Of a stretch of DNA of 64,000 nucleotides, positions 53,144-61,534 are shown in pieces. The notes beneath the pieces are model-generated. The model was not told where the DNA came from and ran no database searches. It was given only the letters and a program-made list of their open reading frames with translations. Within the stretch, counting starts at the first letter, position 1. Each line of letters opens with the position of its first letter. The stretch comes from Lachnoclostridium sp. An118 (GTDB lineage: Bacteria > Bacillota > Clostridia > Lachnospirales > Lachnospiraceae). Made by a program: the position numbers and the translations under genes. The stretch is from contig NZ_NFLQ01000015.1 in NCBI RefSeq assembly GCF_002160985.1, forward strand, positions 1 through 64,000, read 5' to 3'.

Positions 53144-54535
53144 ATGGTTGAAAAGACAATGGACAAGATCGTGGCCCTTGCGAAATCAAGAGGTTTTGTC
53201 TATCCGGGGTCTGAGATTTACGGCGGTCTTGCAAATACATGGGACTATGGAAATCTTGGCGTGGAACTGAAAAACAACGTAAAGAGGGCATGGTGGCAGA
53301 AATTTGTCCAGGAAAATCCATACAATGTAGGTGTGGATTGTGCAATCCTGATGAATCCCCAGACATGGGTGGCATCCGGGCATCTGGGCGGCTTCAGCGA
53401 TCCCCTGATGGATTGTAAAGAGTGCCATGAGAGATTTCGCGCGGACAAGATGATCGAAGACTTTGCCCAGGAGAACGGCATTGACATCGGCCCTACCATT
53501 GATGGATGGAGTCACGAGCAGATGGAGGCCTTCATCAAGGAACACAGTGTTCCATGCCCGTCCTGCGGAAAACATAATTTTACAGAGATACGGGAGTTCA
53601 ATCTCATGTTCAAGACCTTCCAGGGAGTGACAGAGGACGCTAAAAATACTGTGTATCTGCGGCCGGAGACAGCCCAGGGTATTTTTGTAAACTTTAAGAA
53701 TGTGCAGCGTACATCCAGGAAGAAGATCCCGTTTGGTATCTGCCAGATCGGAAAATCCTTCCGAAATGAGATCACACCCGGAAACTTTATCTTCCGTACA
53801 AGAGAATTTGAGCAGATGGAGCTGGAATTCTTCTGTGAACCGGGAACGGACCTTGAATGGCACGCTTACTGGAAGAAATACTGTCTTGACTGGCTGAAGA
53901 CACTTGGGATCAAGGATGAAGAAATCCGTCCGAGAGACCATTCACCTGAGGAGCTGTGCTTCTACAGCCGTGCGACCACGGATGTGGAATTTCTCTTCCC
54001 CTTCGGATGGGGTGAGCTCTGGGGTATCGCTGACAGGACAGATTACGACCTGAGCCAGCATCAGGAGGTTTCCAAGCAGGATCTGACTTACTTTGACGAT
54101 GAGAAGAAAGAAAAATATATTCCCTATGTCATCGAGCCTTCCCTGGGAGCAGACAGGATGGTCCTTGCCTTCCTGTGCAGCGCCTACGATGAGGAGGAGC
54201 TGGAGGGCGGAGACATGCGCACGGTCCTTCATTTCCACCCGGCGATCGCACCCGTGAAGATCGGTGTGCTGCCTCTCTCTAAAAAGCTGAGCGAGGGAGC
54301 TGAAAAGGTTTATGCGAAGCTCTGCAAAAAGTACAACTGTGAGTTTGACGAGCGGGGCAATATCGGAAAGCGTTACCGCCGTCAGGATGAGATTGGAACG
54401 CCCTACTGCGTGACCTATGATTTCGAGTCGGAGGAGGATGGCGCAGTGACTGTCCGCGACAGAGATACCATGGAGCAGGAGAGAGTGAAGATCGAGGATC
54501 TGGAGAAATATTTCGAAAAGAAATTTGAATGGTAA
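53144..54535 (+). CDS. glyS: Glycyl-tRNA synthetase (single-chain, class II)
   Basis: Charges tRNA-Gly. At 463 residues it is the homodimeric type, not the alpha/beta type. It begins [20 protein letters not shown]. Class II motif 2 is in [20 protein letters not shown] and motif 3 in [23 protein letters not shown]-like [13 protein letters not shown] is also present. The C-terminal anticodon-binding domain begins near residue 365 ([10 protein letters not shown]). AAAGGAGAGG precedes the ATG. No T-box leader is seen, as only 65 bases separate it from recO. Confidence 0.96.
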   Translation: MVEKTMDKIVALAKSRGFVYPGSEIYGGLANTWDYGNLGVELKNNVKRAWWQKFVQENPYNVGVDCAILMNPQTWVASGHLGGFSDPLMDCKECHERFRADKMIEDFAQENGIDIGPTIDGWSHEQMEAFIKEHSVPCPSCGKHNFTEIREFNLMFKTFQGVTEDAKNTVYLRPETAQGIFVNFKNVQRTSRKKIPFGICQIGKSFRNEITPGNFIFRTREFEQMELEFFCEPGTDLEWHAYWKKYCLDWLKTLGIKDEEIRPRDHSPEELCFYSRATTDVEFLFPFGWGELWGIADRTDYDLSQHQEVSKQDLTYFDDEKKEKYIPYVIEPSLGADRMVLAFLCSAYDEEELEGGDMRTVLHFHPAIAPVKIGVLPLSKKLSEGAEKVYAKLCKKYNCEFDERGNIGKRYRRQDEIGTPYCVTYDFESEEDGAVTVRDRDTMEQERVKIEDLEKYFEKKFEW

Positions 54536-54567
54536 GACAGCAGCAGAAAGTAAAAAGAGTTGATAAG

Positions 54568-54626
54568 AAAAGGAGTGTTGCAAAATAGATGAGTCATTCA
54601 TCTGTGGAGCAATGCTCCTTTTTTGT
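54568..54626 (+). terminator. Terminator after glyS
   Basis: AAAAGGAG (54568-54575), extended through TGTTGC, pairs with GCAATGCTCCTTTT, with an inner GATGA/TCATC hairpin, followed by a T-run. Confidence 0.85.
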
Positions 54627-54861
54627 GCTTAAAATAGAAAACGGACTCCAAAGGTCGTGATCCATGGTATCATCAGATATGAGCAATATCAAAAAATACA
54701 ATAAGTTTCCCAGAACATTTATTTATCCAGAAGGGTTGAGACGGCGTGTGAGCGGATGTCAACTTTATGTGGCTGCTGGCAGGAAGAACCCTTTCGTATC
54801 TTTTCTGAACCAGGAGTATGTCCACAAACAGAGGGATACTCTCTTGATTTTTCCATAAACA
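54627..54861. other. Gene-poor stretch between glyS and sstT
   Basis: About 235 bases with no recognisable gene. A 64-codon open frame at 54664-54858 on the plus strand lacks a ribosome binding site and recognisable motifs. I see no promoter or repeat here. Confidence 0.4.
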
Positions 54862-54910
54862 GAACAAGGGTGCCGCCCGATCCTCTGATCTGATGATCGG
54901 GCGGCACCCT
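54862..54910 (-). terminator. Terminator of sstT
   Basis: A perfect 16-bp stem (arm AGGGTGCCGCCCGATC) with a 12-base loop, read on the minus strand after the sstT stop, followed by TTGTTCTGTTT. Confidence 0.8.
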
Positions 54911-54946
54911 ATTCTACTTGCCGTATATTTACTTGTCTGTATTATC

Positions 54947-56212
54947 TTATTTGTTCTTAGGAACTTTGAAGCGAGCTTCCGGCTTTCCAACGTAGTTCTC
55001 AGGGTGAAGCCGTCTGTCGCGGAACTCCGCACAGGCTGTGTAGAGAACATCTGTGGAAGAGTTGATACCTGTCTCGCAGGAATCCTGGATAACGCCGATG
55101 ATGAAGCCTACGCCGACAACCTGCATAGCGATATCGTTCGGGATGCCGAAGAGGCTGCAGGCGAGCGGGATCAGCAGAAGGGAACCGCCGGCCACGCCGG
55201 AAGCTCCGGCCGCACTTGCTGCTGCCAGTACGCACATGATCAGAGCGGATCCGAAGGATACCTGGATGTCCAGTGTTGTCGCTGCTGCCAGCGCCATGGT
55301 GGAGATCGTGATAGCGGCTCCGGCCATGTTGACTGTGGATCCCAGCGGGATGGAGATAGAATATGTATCCTCATCCAGGTTCAGCTTCTTACAGAGCTCC
55401 ATGTTGACCGGGATATTGGCGGCAGAGCTTCTTGTGAAGAACGCCGTGATAAAGCTCTCTTTTAAGCAGGTGAACACGAGCGGGTATGGATTTTTGCGCA
55501 CACATATAAATGTAACAAGCGGGTTGATGATAAAAGCGACAACCGCCATACTGCCAACCAGAACAGCGATCAGCTTTCCGTACTCTACAAGTGCACCCAG
55601 TCCCTGCTCGGAGATGGTGCCGAAGATCAGGCCCATGATACCGAAGGGAGCACAGCTGATAACCCACTGCACGGCAACGGAAACGGCCTCGGAGATATCC
55701 TCCAGGGCTTTTTTCGTGCCGGGGCCGGCCTTCTTGAGGGCTACGCCGAAGATGATGGCCCATGCCAGGATGCCGATGTAGTTGGCGTTCACGATGGCAT
55801 TCACCGGATTGTCCACCAGGTTCATCAGAAGGTTGGTCAGCACTTCTACAACGCCGCTCGGGGGAGCTACATCACTTGTAGCAGTGTTCTCGGAGAAGGT
55901 TACGGTGACCGGGAAGATATAGTGCGCGATCACAGCTACCAGAGCGGCCAGAAGGTTGCCCAGGCAGTAGAGGATCACGATGGCCTTCATGTTGGTCTTC
56001 TGTCCTTCGCCCATGTGGCACAGTGCACTCATGACCAGGAAGAATACCAGGACGGGTGCAACGCCGCGGAGCGCCCCAACGAACAGATCTCCGAGAATGG
56101 AAATGCCGGTTGCCTGTGGAACAGCAAGCCCCAGGATGATACCGATGATCAATCCGCAGATGATACGCGTTACAAGACTGATGCTGTTCCATTTTTTGAT
56201 TAGATTTTTCAT
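54947..56212 (-). CDS. sstT: Serine/threonine:Na+ symporter
   Basis: A 421-residue transporter of the dicarboxylate/amino acid:cation family. SLVTRIICGLIIGIILGLAV starts the membrane core. FFTRSSAANIPVNMELCKKL and GSTVNMAGAAITISTMALAA are the substrate-site hairpin and helix, with RSSAANIP and STVNMAGAA close to the SstT forms. The best ribosome binding site (GAGGAGAA, 56250-56243) is about 30 bases upstream, with a GCAGAT/ATCTGC hairpin between. It is divergent from the threonine-degrading tdh-kbl operon, supporting threonine/serine as substrate. Confidence 0.88.
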   Translation of the reverse strand: MKNLIKKWNSISLVTRIICGLIIGIILGLAVPQATGISILGDLFVGALRGVAPVLVFFLVMSALCHMGEGQKTNMKAIVILYCLGNLLAALVAVIAHYIFPVTVTFSENTATSDVAPPSGVVEVLTNLLMNLVDNPVNAIVNANYIGILAWAIIFGVALKKAGPGTKKALEDISEAVSVAVQWVISCAPFGIMGLIFGTISEQGLGALVEYGKLIAVLVGSMAVVAFIINPLVTFICVRKNPYPLVFTCLKESFITAFFTRSSAANIPVNMELCKKLNLDEDTYSISIPLGSTVNMAGAAITISTMALAAATTLDIQVSFGSALIMCVLAAASAAGASGVAGGSLLLIPLACSLFGIPNDIAMQVVGVGFIIGVIQDSCETGINSSTDVLYTACAEFRDRRLHPENYVGKPEARFKVPKNK

Positions 56213-56543
56213 ACTTTTTTTCGCAGATATGTTTGGATCTGCTTCTCCTCTCTTTCTCTCATGATTTCAGTTGCTGTATTTCCTGATAGGACTTATTATC
56301 GCATATTATCATCAATAATGCTATAGAAAAAGTGAAAAAACTTGTAAAAAGTAGAATAAATCTTACAAAAATGTTATAAGATTAACAATTAAAATAATGC
56401 AAAATGCATAAAATTTGTCAATATATAATTGTAGTCACTGGCCAGGAGTGCTATAATAAACAAAGGCAGGCTGCCGCTATTTTTTATAGAATATTTCTAT
56501 AAAAACGGGGCAGTAATTGATAGAATATGGAGGTATGTATATC
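56213..56543. promoter_or_regulatory. Divergent sstT/tdh region with tdh promoter and leader hairpin
   Basis: A strongly AT-rich 330 bases. TTGTAG (56429-56434), 17 bases, TATAAT (56452-56457) is the tdh promoter. In the leader, TTTTTATAGAA (56481-56491) and TTCTATAAAAA (56495-56505) form a perfect 11-bp stem with a 3-base loop, bracketed by CTGCC (56471-56475) and GGCAG (56509-56513). GGAGG at 56528-56532 precedes the tdh start. No gene is seen. Confidence 0.6.
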
Positions 56544-57608
56544 ATGGGAGAAGGAAAAAATGATGGAATGATGTGGGCGCTTGTCAAGGAGAAACCGGAA
56601 GAGGGACTCTGGATGAAGCGAGTACCCATACCGGAGGTAGGACCGAATGATGTGAAGATCAAGATCCACAAGACAGCGATCTGCGGGACAGACGTACATA
56701 TCTGGCAGTGGAATGACTGGGCACAGCATACGATTCCCATTGGTCTTACGGCCGGCCACGAGTATGTTGGGGAAGTCGTGGAGACAGGGGAAGGCGTTCG
56801 CGGATTTAATATCGGTGACCTGGTGTCCGGAGAAGGACATATCACATGTGGAAAATGCCGCAACTGTCTGGAAGGACACAAGGAAAACTGCAAGGATGCC
56901 AAGGGTGTGGGTGTAAACCGCAACGGAGCGTTTGCGGAGTATCTGGTCATCCCGGCTTCCAACGTATGGCCCTGCAATCCTAATATACCGGAAGAGATGT
57001 ATGCGATTTTCGATCCCTTTGGAAATGCGACCCACACAGCTCTTTCCTATGACGTGCTGGGTGAGGATGTACTGGTGGCAGGCGCAGGCCCCATCGGTAT
57101 CATGGCAGCAGCTATCGTAAAATTTGCGGGCGCAAGACACGTGGTGGTGACAGATTTCAACGAGTACCGTCTCGACCTGGCAAAGAAGCTGGGTGCTACC
57201 AGGGTAGTTGATCTGGGCAAAGAAAAGCTTCCGGATGTTATGAAAGAGATCGGAATGACAGAGGGCTTTGACGTTGGTCTTGAGATGTCCGGTTCCCAGG
57301 CAGCGCTCCACGATATGATCCACAATATGAAGCACGGCGGCAAGATCGCGCTTCTCGGACTGCAGAGGACAGATGCCAAGGTGGATCTGGAGACCGTCAT
57401 CTTCAACGGACTGAACCTGCGCGGTATTTATGGAAGAAAGGTATGGGATACATGGTACAAGATGTCCACTATGCTTCAGGCTGGTCTGGATATCAGCGGC
57501 ATTATCACGCACCATTTCGACATCAAAGATTACCGCAAGGGATTTGAGGCGATGATTTCCGGAGAGTCCGGCAAGGTGATCCTGGACTGGGCCCATGTAA
57601 ATGACTGA
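56544..57608 (+). CDS. tdh: L-threonine 3-dehydrogenase
   Basis: Oxidises threonine to 2-amino-3-ketobutyrate with NAD+. It has 354 residues and belongs to the zinc alcohol dehydrogenase superfamily. The catalytic zinc ligands are in [12 protein letters not shown] and AGHEYVGEV. The structural zinc site is [15 protein letters not shown]. The NAD fold is [31 protein letters not shown] near the end is typical of Tdh. Several in-frame ATGs exist; I choose the one at 56544, 11 bases after GGAGG. It is followed by kbl, which uses its product. Confidence 0.92.
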   Translation: MGEGKNDGMMWALVKEKPEEGLWMKRVPIPEVGPNDVKIKIHKTAICGTDVHIWQWNDWAQHTIPIGLTAGHEYVGEVVETGEGVRGFNIGDLVSGEGHITCGKCRNCLEGHKENCKDAKGVGVNRNGAFAEYLVIPASNVWPCNPNIPEEMYAIFDPFGNATHTALSYDVLGEDVLVAGAGPIGIMAAAIVKFAGARHVVVTDFNEYRLDLAKKLGATRVVDLGKEKLPDVMKEIGMTEGFDVGLEMSGSQAALHDMIHNMKHGGKIALLGLQRTDAKVDLETVIFNGLNLRGIYGRKVWDTWYKMSTMLQAGLDISGIITHHFDIKDYRKGFEAMISGESGKVILDWAHVND

Positions 57609-57746
57609 TCGCCGGTCCTGGGGTGATATGCCGGCCCGAAGGTGCCGGGAAACGGCATCGCAGGGGACGTACTATCATCATAGGCTGCGATGAAAATGTA
57701 CGCAGGAAGCTGCATTAATAATAAGGTAAAGGAGCGAAAAAAGAAA

Positions 57747-58943
57747 ATGGCACGTAAAGACGATATTTTAAGCATTTATGCAAAAGAAGTGGAGGGAATC
57801 AAGGAAGCAGGACTGTTTAAAGGCGAGGCGCCTTTCGTTTCTCCGCAGGGGGCAAGAGTCACCATGGAGGATGGAAGAGAGCTCCTCTGCATGTGCGCAA
57901 ATAACTATCTGGGCCTGGGCGACAGCCCGAGGCTGATCGAGGCTGCCAAGAAAACATATGACGAAAAAGGATTTGGCGTGGCATCCGTGCGATTCATCTG
58001 CGGAACACAGGATATCCATAAGGAGCTGGAGAAGACTATCTCCGATTTCCTTGGAACAGATGACACCATCCTGTATTCCTCTTGCTTTGACGCCAACGGC
58101 GGACTTTTCGAGACACTTCTGACAGCTGATGACGCAGTGATCAGCGATGAGCTGAACCATGCTTCCATCATTGACGGCGTGCGCCTGTGCAAGGCAAAGA
58201 GATACCGCTATAAAAACAACGACATGGAGGACCTGGAAGCTAAGCTGAAAGAGGCTGACGAGGCCGGAGCCAGGATCAAGCTGATCGCTACAGACGGTGT
58301 GTTCTCCATGGATGGAATTATCTGTAACCTGAAGGGCATCTGCGATCTGGCAGACCAGTACAACGCGCTGGTCATGGTGGATGACAGTCATGCAGTCGGA
58401 TTTGTCGGAAAGACAGGACGGGGAACTCCTGAGTACTGCGGCGTGCAGGGACGTGTGGACATTATCACAGGTACTCTTGGAAAAGCCCTCGGCGGAGCAT
58501 CAGGCGGATACACATCCGGCCGCAAGGAGATCATCGACCTTCTCCGCCAGAGAAGCCGTCCGTATCTGTTCTCCAACTCCCTTGCTCCCGCTATTGCAGG
58601 CGCCAGCATTGAGATGTTCAGGATGCTGGATGAGAGCACAGAACTTCGGGATCATCTGGAAGAAGTGACAGCTTACTACAGAAAACTTCTTGTGGACAAC
58701 GGCTTTGACGTGATCCCGGGCACACATCCCTGCGTCCCTGTCATGCTGTACGATGAGAAGACAGCAGCAGAATTTGCAAAGCGTATGGTGGACAAGGGGG
58801 TATATGTAGTTGCCTTCTCCTACCCGGTTGTACCGAAGGGCAAGGCCAGGATCCGTACACAGGTGTGTGCAAGCCATACAAAAGAAGATATCGATTTCAT
58901 CGTAAAATGCTTCATCGAAGTAAGAGAAGAGATGGGATTGTAA
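57747..58943 (+). CDS. kbl: 2-amino-3-ketobutyrate CoA ligase (glycine C-acetyltransferase)
   Basis: Splits 2-amino-3-ketobutyrate with CoA into glycine and acetyl-CoA. It has 398 residues and is a PLP enzyme of the alpha-oxoamine synthase family. [32 protein letters not shown] and [17 protein letters not shown] are conserved. The PLP lysine is in [15 protein letters not shown]. The ATG at 57747 follows AAAGGAG. The 138-base gap after tdh shows some weak dyads but no gene. With tdh and sstT this forms a threonine uptake and degradation module. Confidence 0.94.
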   Translation: MARKDDILSIYAKEVEGIKEAGLFKGEAPFVSPQGARVTMEDGRELLCMCANNYLGLGDSPRLIEAAKKTYDEKGFGVASVRFICGTQDIHKELEKTISDFLGTDDTILYSSCFDANGGLFETLLTADDAVISDELNHASIIDGVRLCKAKRYRYKNNDMEDLEAKLKEADEAGARIKLIATDGVFSMDGIICNLKGICDLADQYNALVMVDDSHAVGFVGKTGRGTPEYCGVQGRVDIITGTLGKALGGASGGYTSGRKEIIDLLRQRSRPYLFSNSLAPAIAGASIEMFRMLDESTELRDHLEEVTAYYRKLLVDNGFDVIPGTHPCVPVMLYDEKTAAEFAKRMVDKGVYVVAFSYPVVPKGKARIRTQVCASHTKEDIDFIVKCFIEVREEMGL

Positions 58944-58955
58944 TATGTAATTCCG

Positions 58956-59033
58956 TTAATTCCGGACGTAATACTTTGCAAGAGTATTACGTCCGGAATT
59001 AAACTAACTGGTGTGTAATTGTGTGAAATGTCC
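58956..59033. repeat. REP-like element, upstream copy (copy B)
   Basis: A 20-bp perfect stem (58956-58975 with 58983-59002, arm TTAATTCCGGACGTAATACT) with a 7-base loop is followed by CTAACTGGTGTG and GTGTAATTGTGT (59013-59024). The 33 bases 58983-59015 recur exactly, inverted, at 59858-59890 on the other side of the transposase gene. Confidence 0.85.
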
Positions 59034-59068
59034 CTGTGGCAAGTGAGAGGAGAGATATTTTGCCACAG
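59034..59068 (+). promoter_or_regulatory. Hairpin holding the transposase start codon
   Basis: CTGTGGCAA (59034-59042) and TTGCCACAG (59060-59068) form a perfect 9-bp stem. The 17-base loop contains the Shine-Dalgarno AGGAGA (59048-59053), while the TTG start codon (59060-59062) is inside the stem, so initiation should be weak or controlled. Confidence 0.6.
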
Positions 59069-59827
59069 AGAAAAAGACAGGAGAGTAGTACCGGCATATA
59101 CCACGTTGTTGGAAAAGGAATAGCCCGGGAAAATAATTTCGATCAGACAAGAGAAAAGAAATATTTCCAGAAAATTATCAGAAAATATCAGAGTAAATAT
59201 GAAGTAAAAATCTATGCCTATTGTATCATGTCGAATCATGTGCATATTATGATAGGGGCAGAGCTTCAGGTTTTATCTTTGTTCATGGCCAGGATCCTGG
59301 CAGAATACGCATTTTATTATAATTATAAACACAACCGTAATGGGCATGTGTTTCAGAATCGTTTTACAAGTGAATGTATTGAGACAGAATCTTATTTCTG
59401 GAATTGTCTTCGCTATATTCATATGAACCCGGTAAAAGCCGGAATGGTGGCGCATGCAGGAGATTACCGCTTCAGCAGTATGAAAGAGTTCTTTTCTGGG
59501 AAAGATCCGCTGATACATCCAGACAGTATACAACTAGTAAAACAGAGATTTTGTGATAGGATGTCTTTTGATGATTTCCATGGAAAGAGGAAGTACGAAA
59601 TTTTCCAGGATACCTATGAGGAAATGGAGCAGCAGAGGATTGAGATTGCAGAAAGAATCGCAAGAGAAATGTATGCGCAGGCAAAGATGAATTATCTCAG
59701 CCAGGTGTTTGAAGAAAAAGAATATCGGGAAGAATATGTGGAAAGGATTCAACAGACACTGCATGTATCACAGCGCAAATCTAAACTTCTATATTCAAAA
59801 GTAAAAAATCAGGTAAAAAACAACTGA
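59060..59827 (+). mobile_element. REP-associated tyrosine transposase (RAYT, IS200-like)
   Basis: A 255-residue single-strand DNA transposase of the Y1/HUH class. It starts PQRKRQESSTGIYHVVGKGI, which matches the usual RAYT start. The HUH metal site is MSNHVHIMIGAE. YAFYYNYKHNRNGHVFQNRF and YIHMNPVKAGMVAHAGDYRF are the other conserved blocks. The basic, helical C-terminal tail (IAREMYAQAKMNYLSQ and onward) extends past the core. I use the TTG at 59060, six bases after AGGAGA; a GTG at 59036 lies before that site. The gene is AT-rich compared with its neighbours and sits between inverted REP-like copies, in the kbl-pepM18 gap. Confidence 0.88.
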
Positions 59828-59908
59828 CACAATTACACGGGGAATATTTCATAAAAGCACACCAGTTAGTTTAATTCCGGACGTAATACTTTTCAAAAGG
59901 ATCACGTC
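59827..59908. repeat. REP-like element, downstream copy (copy C, inverted)
   Basis: Reads as the inverse of copy B. ACACAATTACAC (59827-59838) comes first, then a spacer of about 19 bases absent in copy B, then CACACCAGTTAG and a hairpin arm GGACGTAATACTTTT. The hairpin (59878-59908) has two mismatches in 15. It begins exactly at the transposase stop. Confidence 0.82.
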
Positions 59909-59920
59909 CCCCATCAAATG

Positions 59921-59929
59921 TGTTATACT
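59921..59929 (+). promoter_or_regulatory. Extended -10 promoter of the M18 aminopeptidase gene
   Basis: TGT-TATACT (59921-59929) is an extended -10 element lying just beyond REP copy C. The -35 position falls inside the repeat and is poor, so the insertion may have altered this promoter. Confidence 0.45.
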
Positions 59930-59960
59930 ATACCCATCATCAAAAAGGAGGTCTACAACG

Positions 59961-61370
59961 ATGGAAAGAACAAATGCATGGCTTGGCTATACACAGGAGC
60001 AGCTTGGAGAGCTGGAGCGCATCAACAATTTATACAAATGCTGCCTGGATGAGGGCAAGACGGAGCGGGAGTGCGTGAAAGCTGCTGTCCGCATTGCGGA
60101 GGAAAAGGGATACAGGGATTTAAAAGATGTCATTGAGAAGGGAGAATCCCTAAGAGCCGGAGACAAAGTCTATGCGGTGTGCATGGGCAAGAGCATACTC
60201 CTGTTCCACATGGGAGAACAGCCTTTGGAGAAGGGAATGAACATACTGGGCGCCCACATTGATTCCCCGCGTATTGACGTAAAGCAGAATCCTCTCTATG
60301 AAAGCGAGGAGCTGGCCTATCTGGACACCCATTATTATGGAGGGATAAAAAAATACCAGTGGGTGACTCTGCCGCTGGCTCTTCACGGCGTAGTGGCGAA
60401 AAAGGACGGGGCCGCCGTGGATATCTGCATAGGAGAGAAGGAGGATGAGCCTGTCTTTGCAGTGACTGACCTCCTTGTCCATCTGGCAGGAAAGCAGCTG
60501 GAGAAAAAGGCTAACATTGTCATAGAGGGCGAGAAGCTCGATCTCCTTGTGGGCAGCAGACCCCTGTCCGGAGAGAGCGGCGGGGAGGACGAAAAGGAAA
60601 AAGCGGGGAAAGAGGCGGTGAAACAGCAGATCATGCAGCTCCTGCGCGACAACTATGATATCGATGAGGAGGATTTCTGCTCCGCAGAGCTGGAGATCGT
60701 TCCAGCCGGACGGGCCCGGGACTGCGGCCTTGACCGCAGCATGATCATGGCCTACGGACAGGACGACAGAGTCTGCGCATTCACATCCCTGTTCGCCATG
60801 ATGGACACGGCTGATCTGAAAAAGACCGCCTGCTGTATCCTTGTAGATAAGGAGGAGATCGGCAGTGTGGGCGCTACCGGCATGCACTCCAGGTTTTTTG
60901 AAAACACGGTGGCGGAGGTGCTGGCGCTCAGTGAGGGCGAGTCAGAGCTGAAGCTGCGCCGGGCCCTGCAGAATTCCAAGATGCTCTCCTCTGACGTGAG
61001 CGCTGCCTATGACCCCATGTACGCGGAAGTATTTGAAAAGAGAAGCTCTGCCTTCTTTGCCAAGGGGCTTGTGTTCAACAAATTTACCGGAAGCAGGGGA
61101 AAAAGCGGTTCCAATGACGCCAATGCGGAGTATCTGGCACAGATCCGGCGGGCTATGGATGACCGGAATGTTGCCTACCAGTTTGCCGAGCTCGGAAAGG
61201 TAGATGCGGGCGGAGGCGGGACTATCGCCTATATCATGGCAAATTACGGCATGGAGGTCATTGACAGCGGCGTGGCTGTCCTGTGCATGCACGCCCCCTG
61301 GGAGATCACCAGCAAAGCCGATGTGTACGAGGCGTATAAAGGGTATAAAGCATTTCTCCAGGAGATGTAA
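59961..61370 (+). CDS. M18-family zinc aminopeptidase
   Basis: A 469-residue aminopeptidase I-type enzyme that trims N-terminal residues, preferring acidic or neutral ones in the family. The metal and active-site segments are NILGAHIDSPRIDVKQNP, MAYGQDDRVCAFTSLFAMMD, LVDKEEIGSVGATGM, SSDVSAAYDP and GVAVLCMHAPWEITSK. AAGGAGG precedes the ATG by nine bases. It has no signal peptide, so it acts in the cytoplasm. Confidence 0.93.
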   Translation: MERTNAWLGYTQEQLGELERINNLYKCCLDEGKTERECVKAAVRIAEEKGYRDLKDVIEKGESLRAGDKVYAVCMGKSILLFHMGEQPLEKGMNILGAHIDSPRIDVKQNPLYESEELAYLDTHYYGGIKKYQWVTLPLALHGVVAKKDGAAVDICIGEKEDEPVFAVTDLLVHLAGKQLEKKANIVIEGEKLDLLVGSRPLSGESGGEDEKEKAGKEAVKQQIMQLLRDNYDIDEEDFCSAELEIVPAGRARDCGLDRSMIMAYGQDDRVCAFTSLFAMMDTADLKKTACCILVDKEEIGSVGATGMHSRFFENTVAEVLALSEGESELKLRRALQNSKMLSSDVSAAYDPMYAEVFEKRSSAFFAKGLVFNKFTGSRGKSGSNDANAEYLAQIRRAMDDRNVAYQFAELGKVDAGGGGTIAYIMANYGMEVIDSGVAVLCMHAPWEITSKADVYEAYKGYKAFLQEM

Positions 61371-61446
61371 TATGTCAGGCTTTGACGGAGCATTTCGGAA
61401 AAAGCAGGACCCGTGCATATTATTTGAGAACTTACTGGTTAAGGAC

Positions 61447-61475
61447 TTGACGAACCATGGCAAAAACAGTAAAAT
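61447..61475 (+). promoter_or_regulatory. ppdK promoter
   Basis: TTGACG (61447-61452), 17 bases, TAAAAT (61470-61475), 60 bases before the ppdK start. Confidence 0.65.
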
Positions 61476-61534
61476 ATTATGTGCAAATTACTAGATGTTA
61501 CTAGAAAGAAAAAATTTTAGGAGGTCATTGGAAC

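Noticed and set aside
54664-54858. 64-codon open frame on the plus strand after glyS
   Set aside because: No ribosome binding site, no recognisable motif, and it lies between two terminators of other genes.
57660-57712. GGGGACGTAC in the tdh-kbl gap as a decayed REP copy
   Set aside because: Only the first 8-9 bases resemble the edge of the REP-like unit; the CTAACTGGTG block and the hairpin are absent, so chance similarity is likely.
58956-59908. CRISPR or insertion sequence with long terminal repeats and target duplication
   Set aside because: There are only inverted palindromic copies around a Y1/HUH transposase; no spacers, no DDE transposase and no clear target-site duplication.
61371-61493. 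40-codon open frame just after the M18 aminopeptidase
   Set aside because: It has no Shine-Dalgarno and overlaps the ppdK promoter; its residues show no family pattern.
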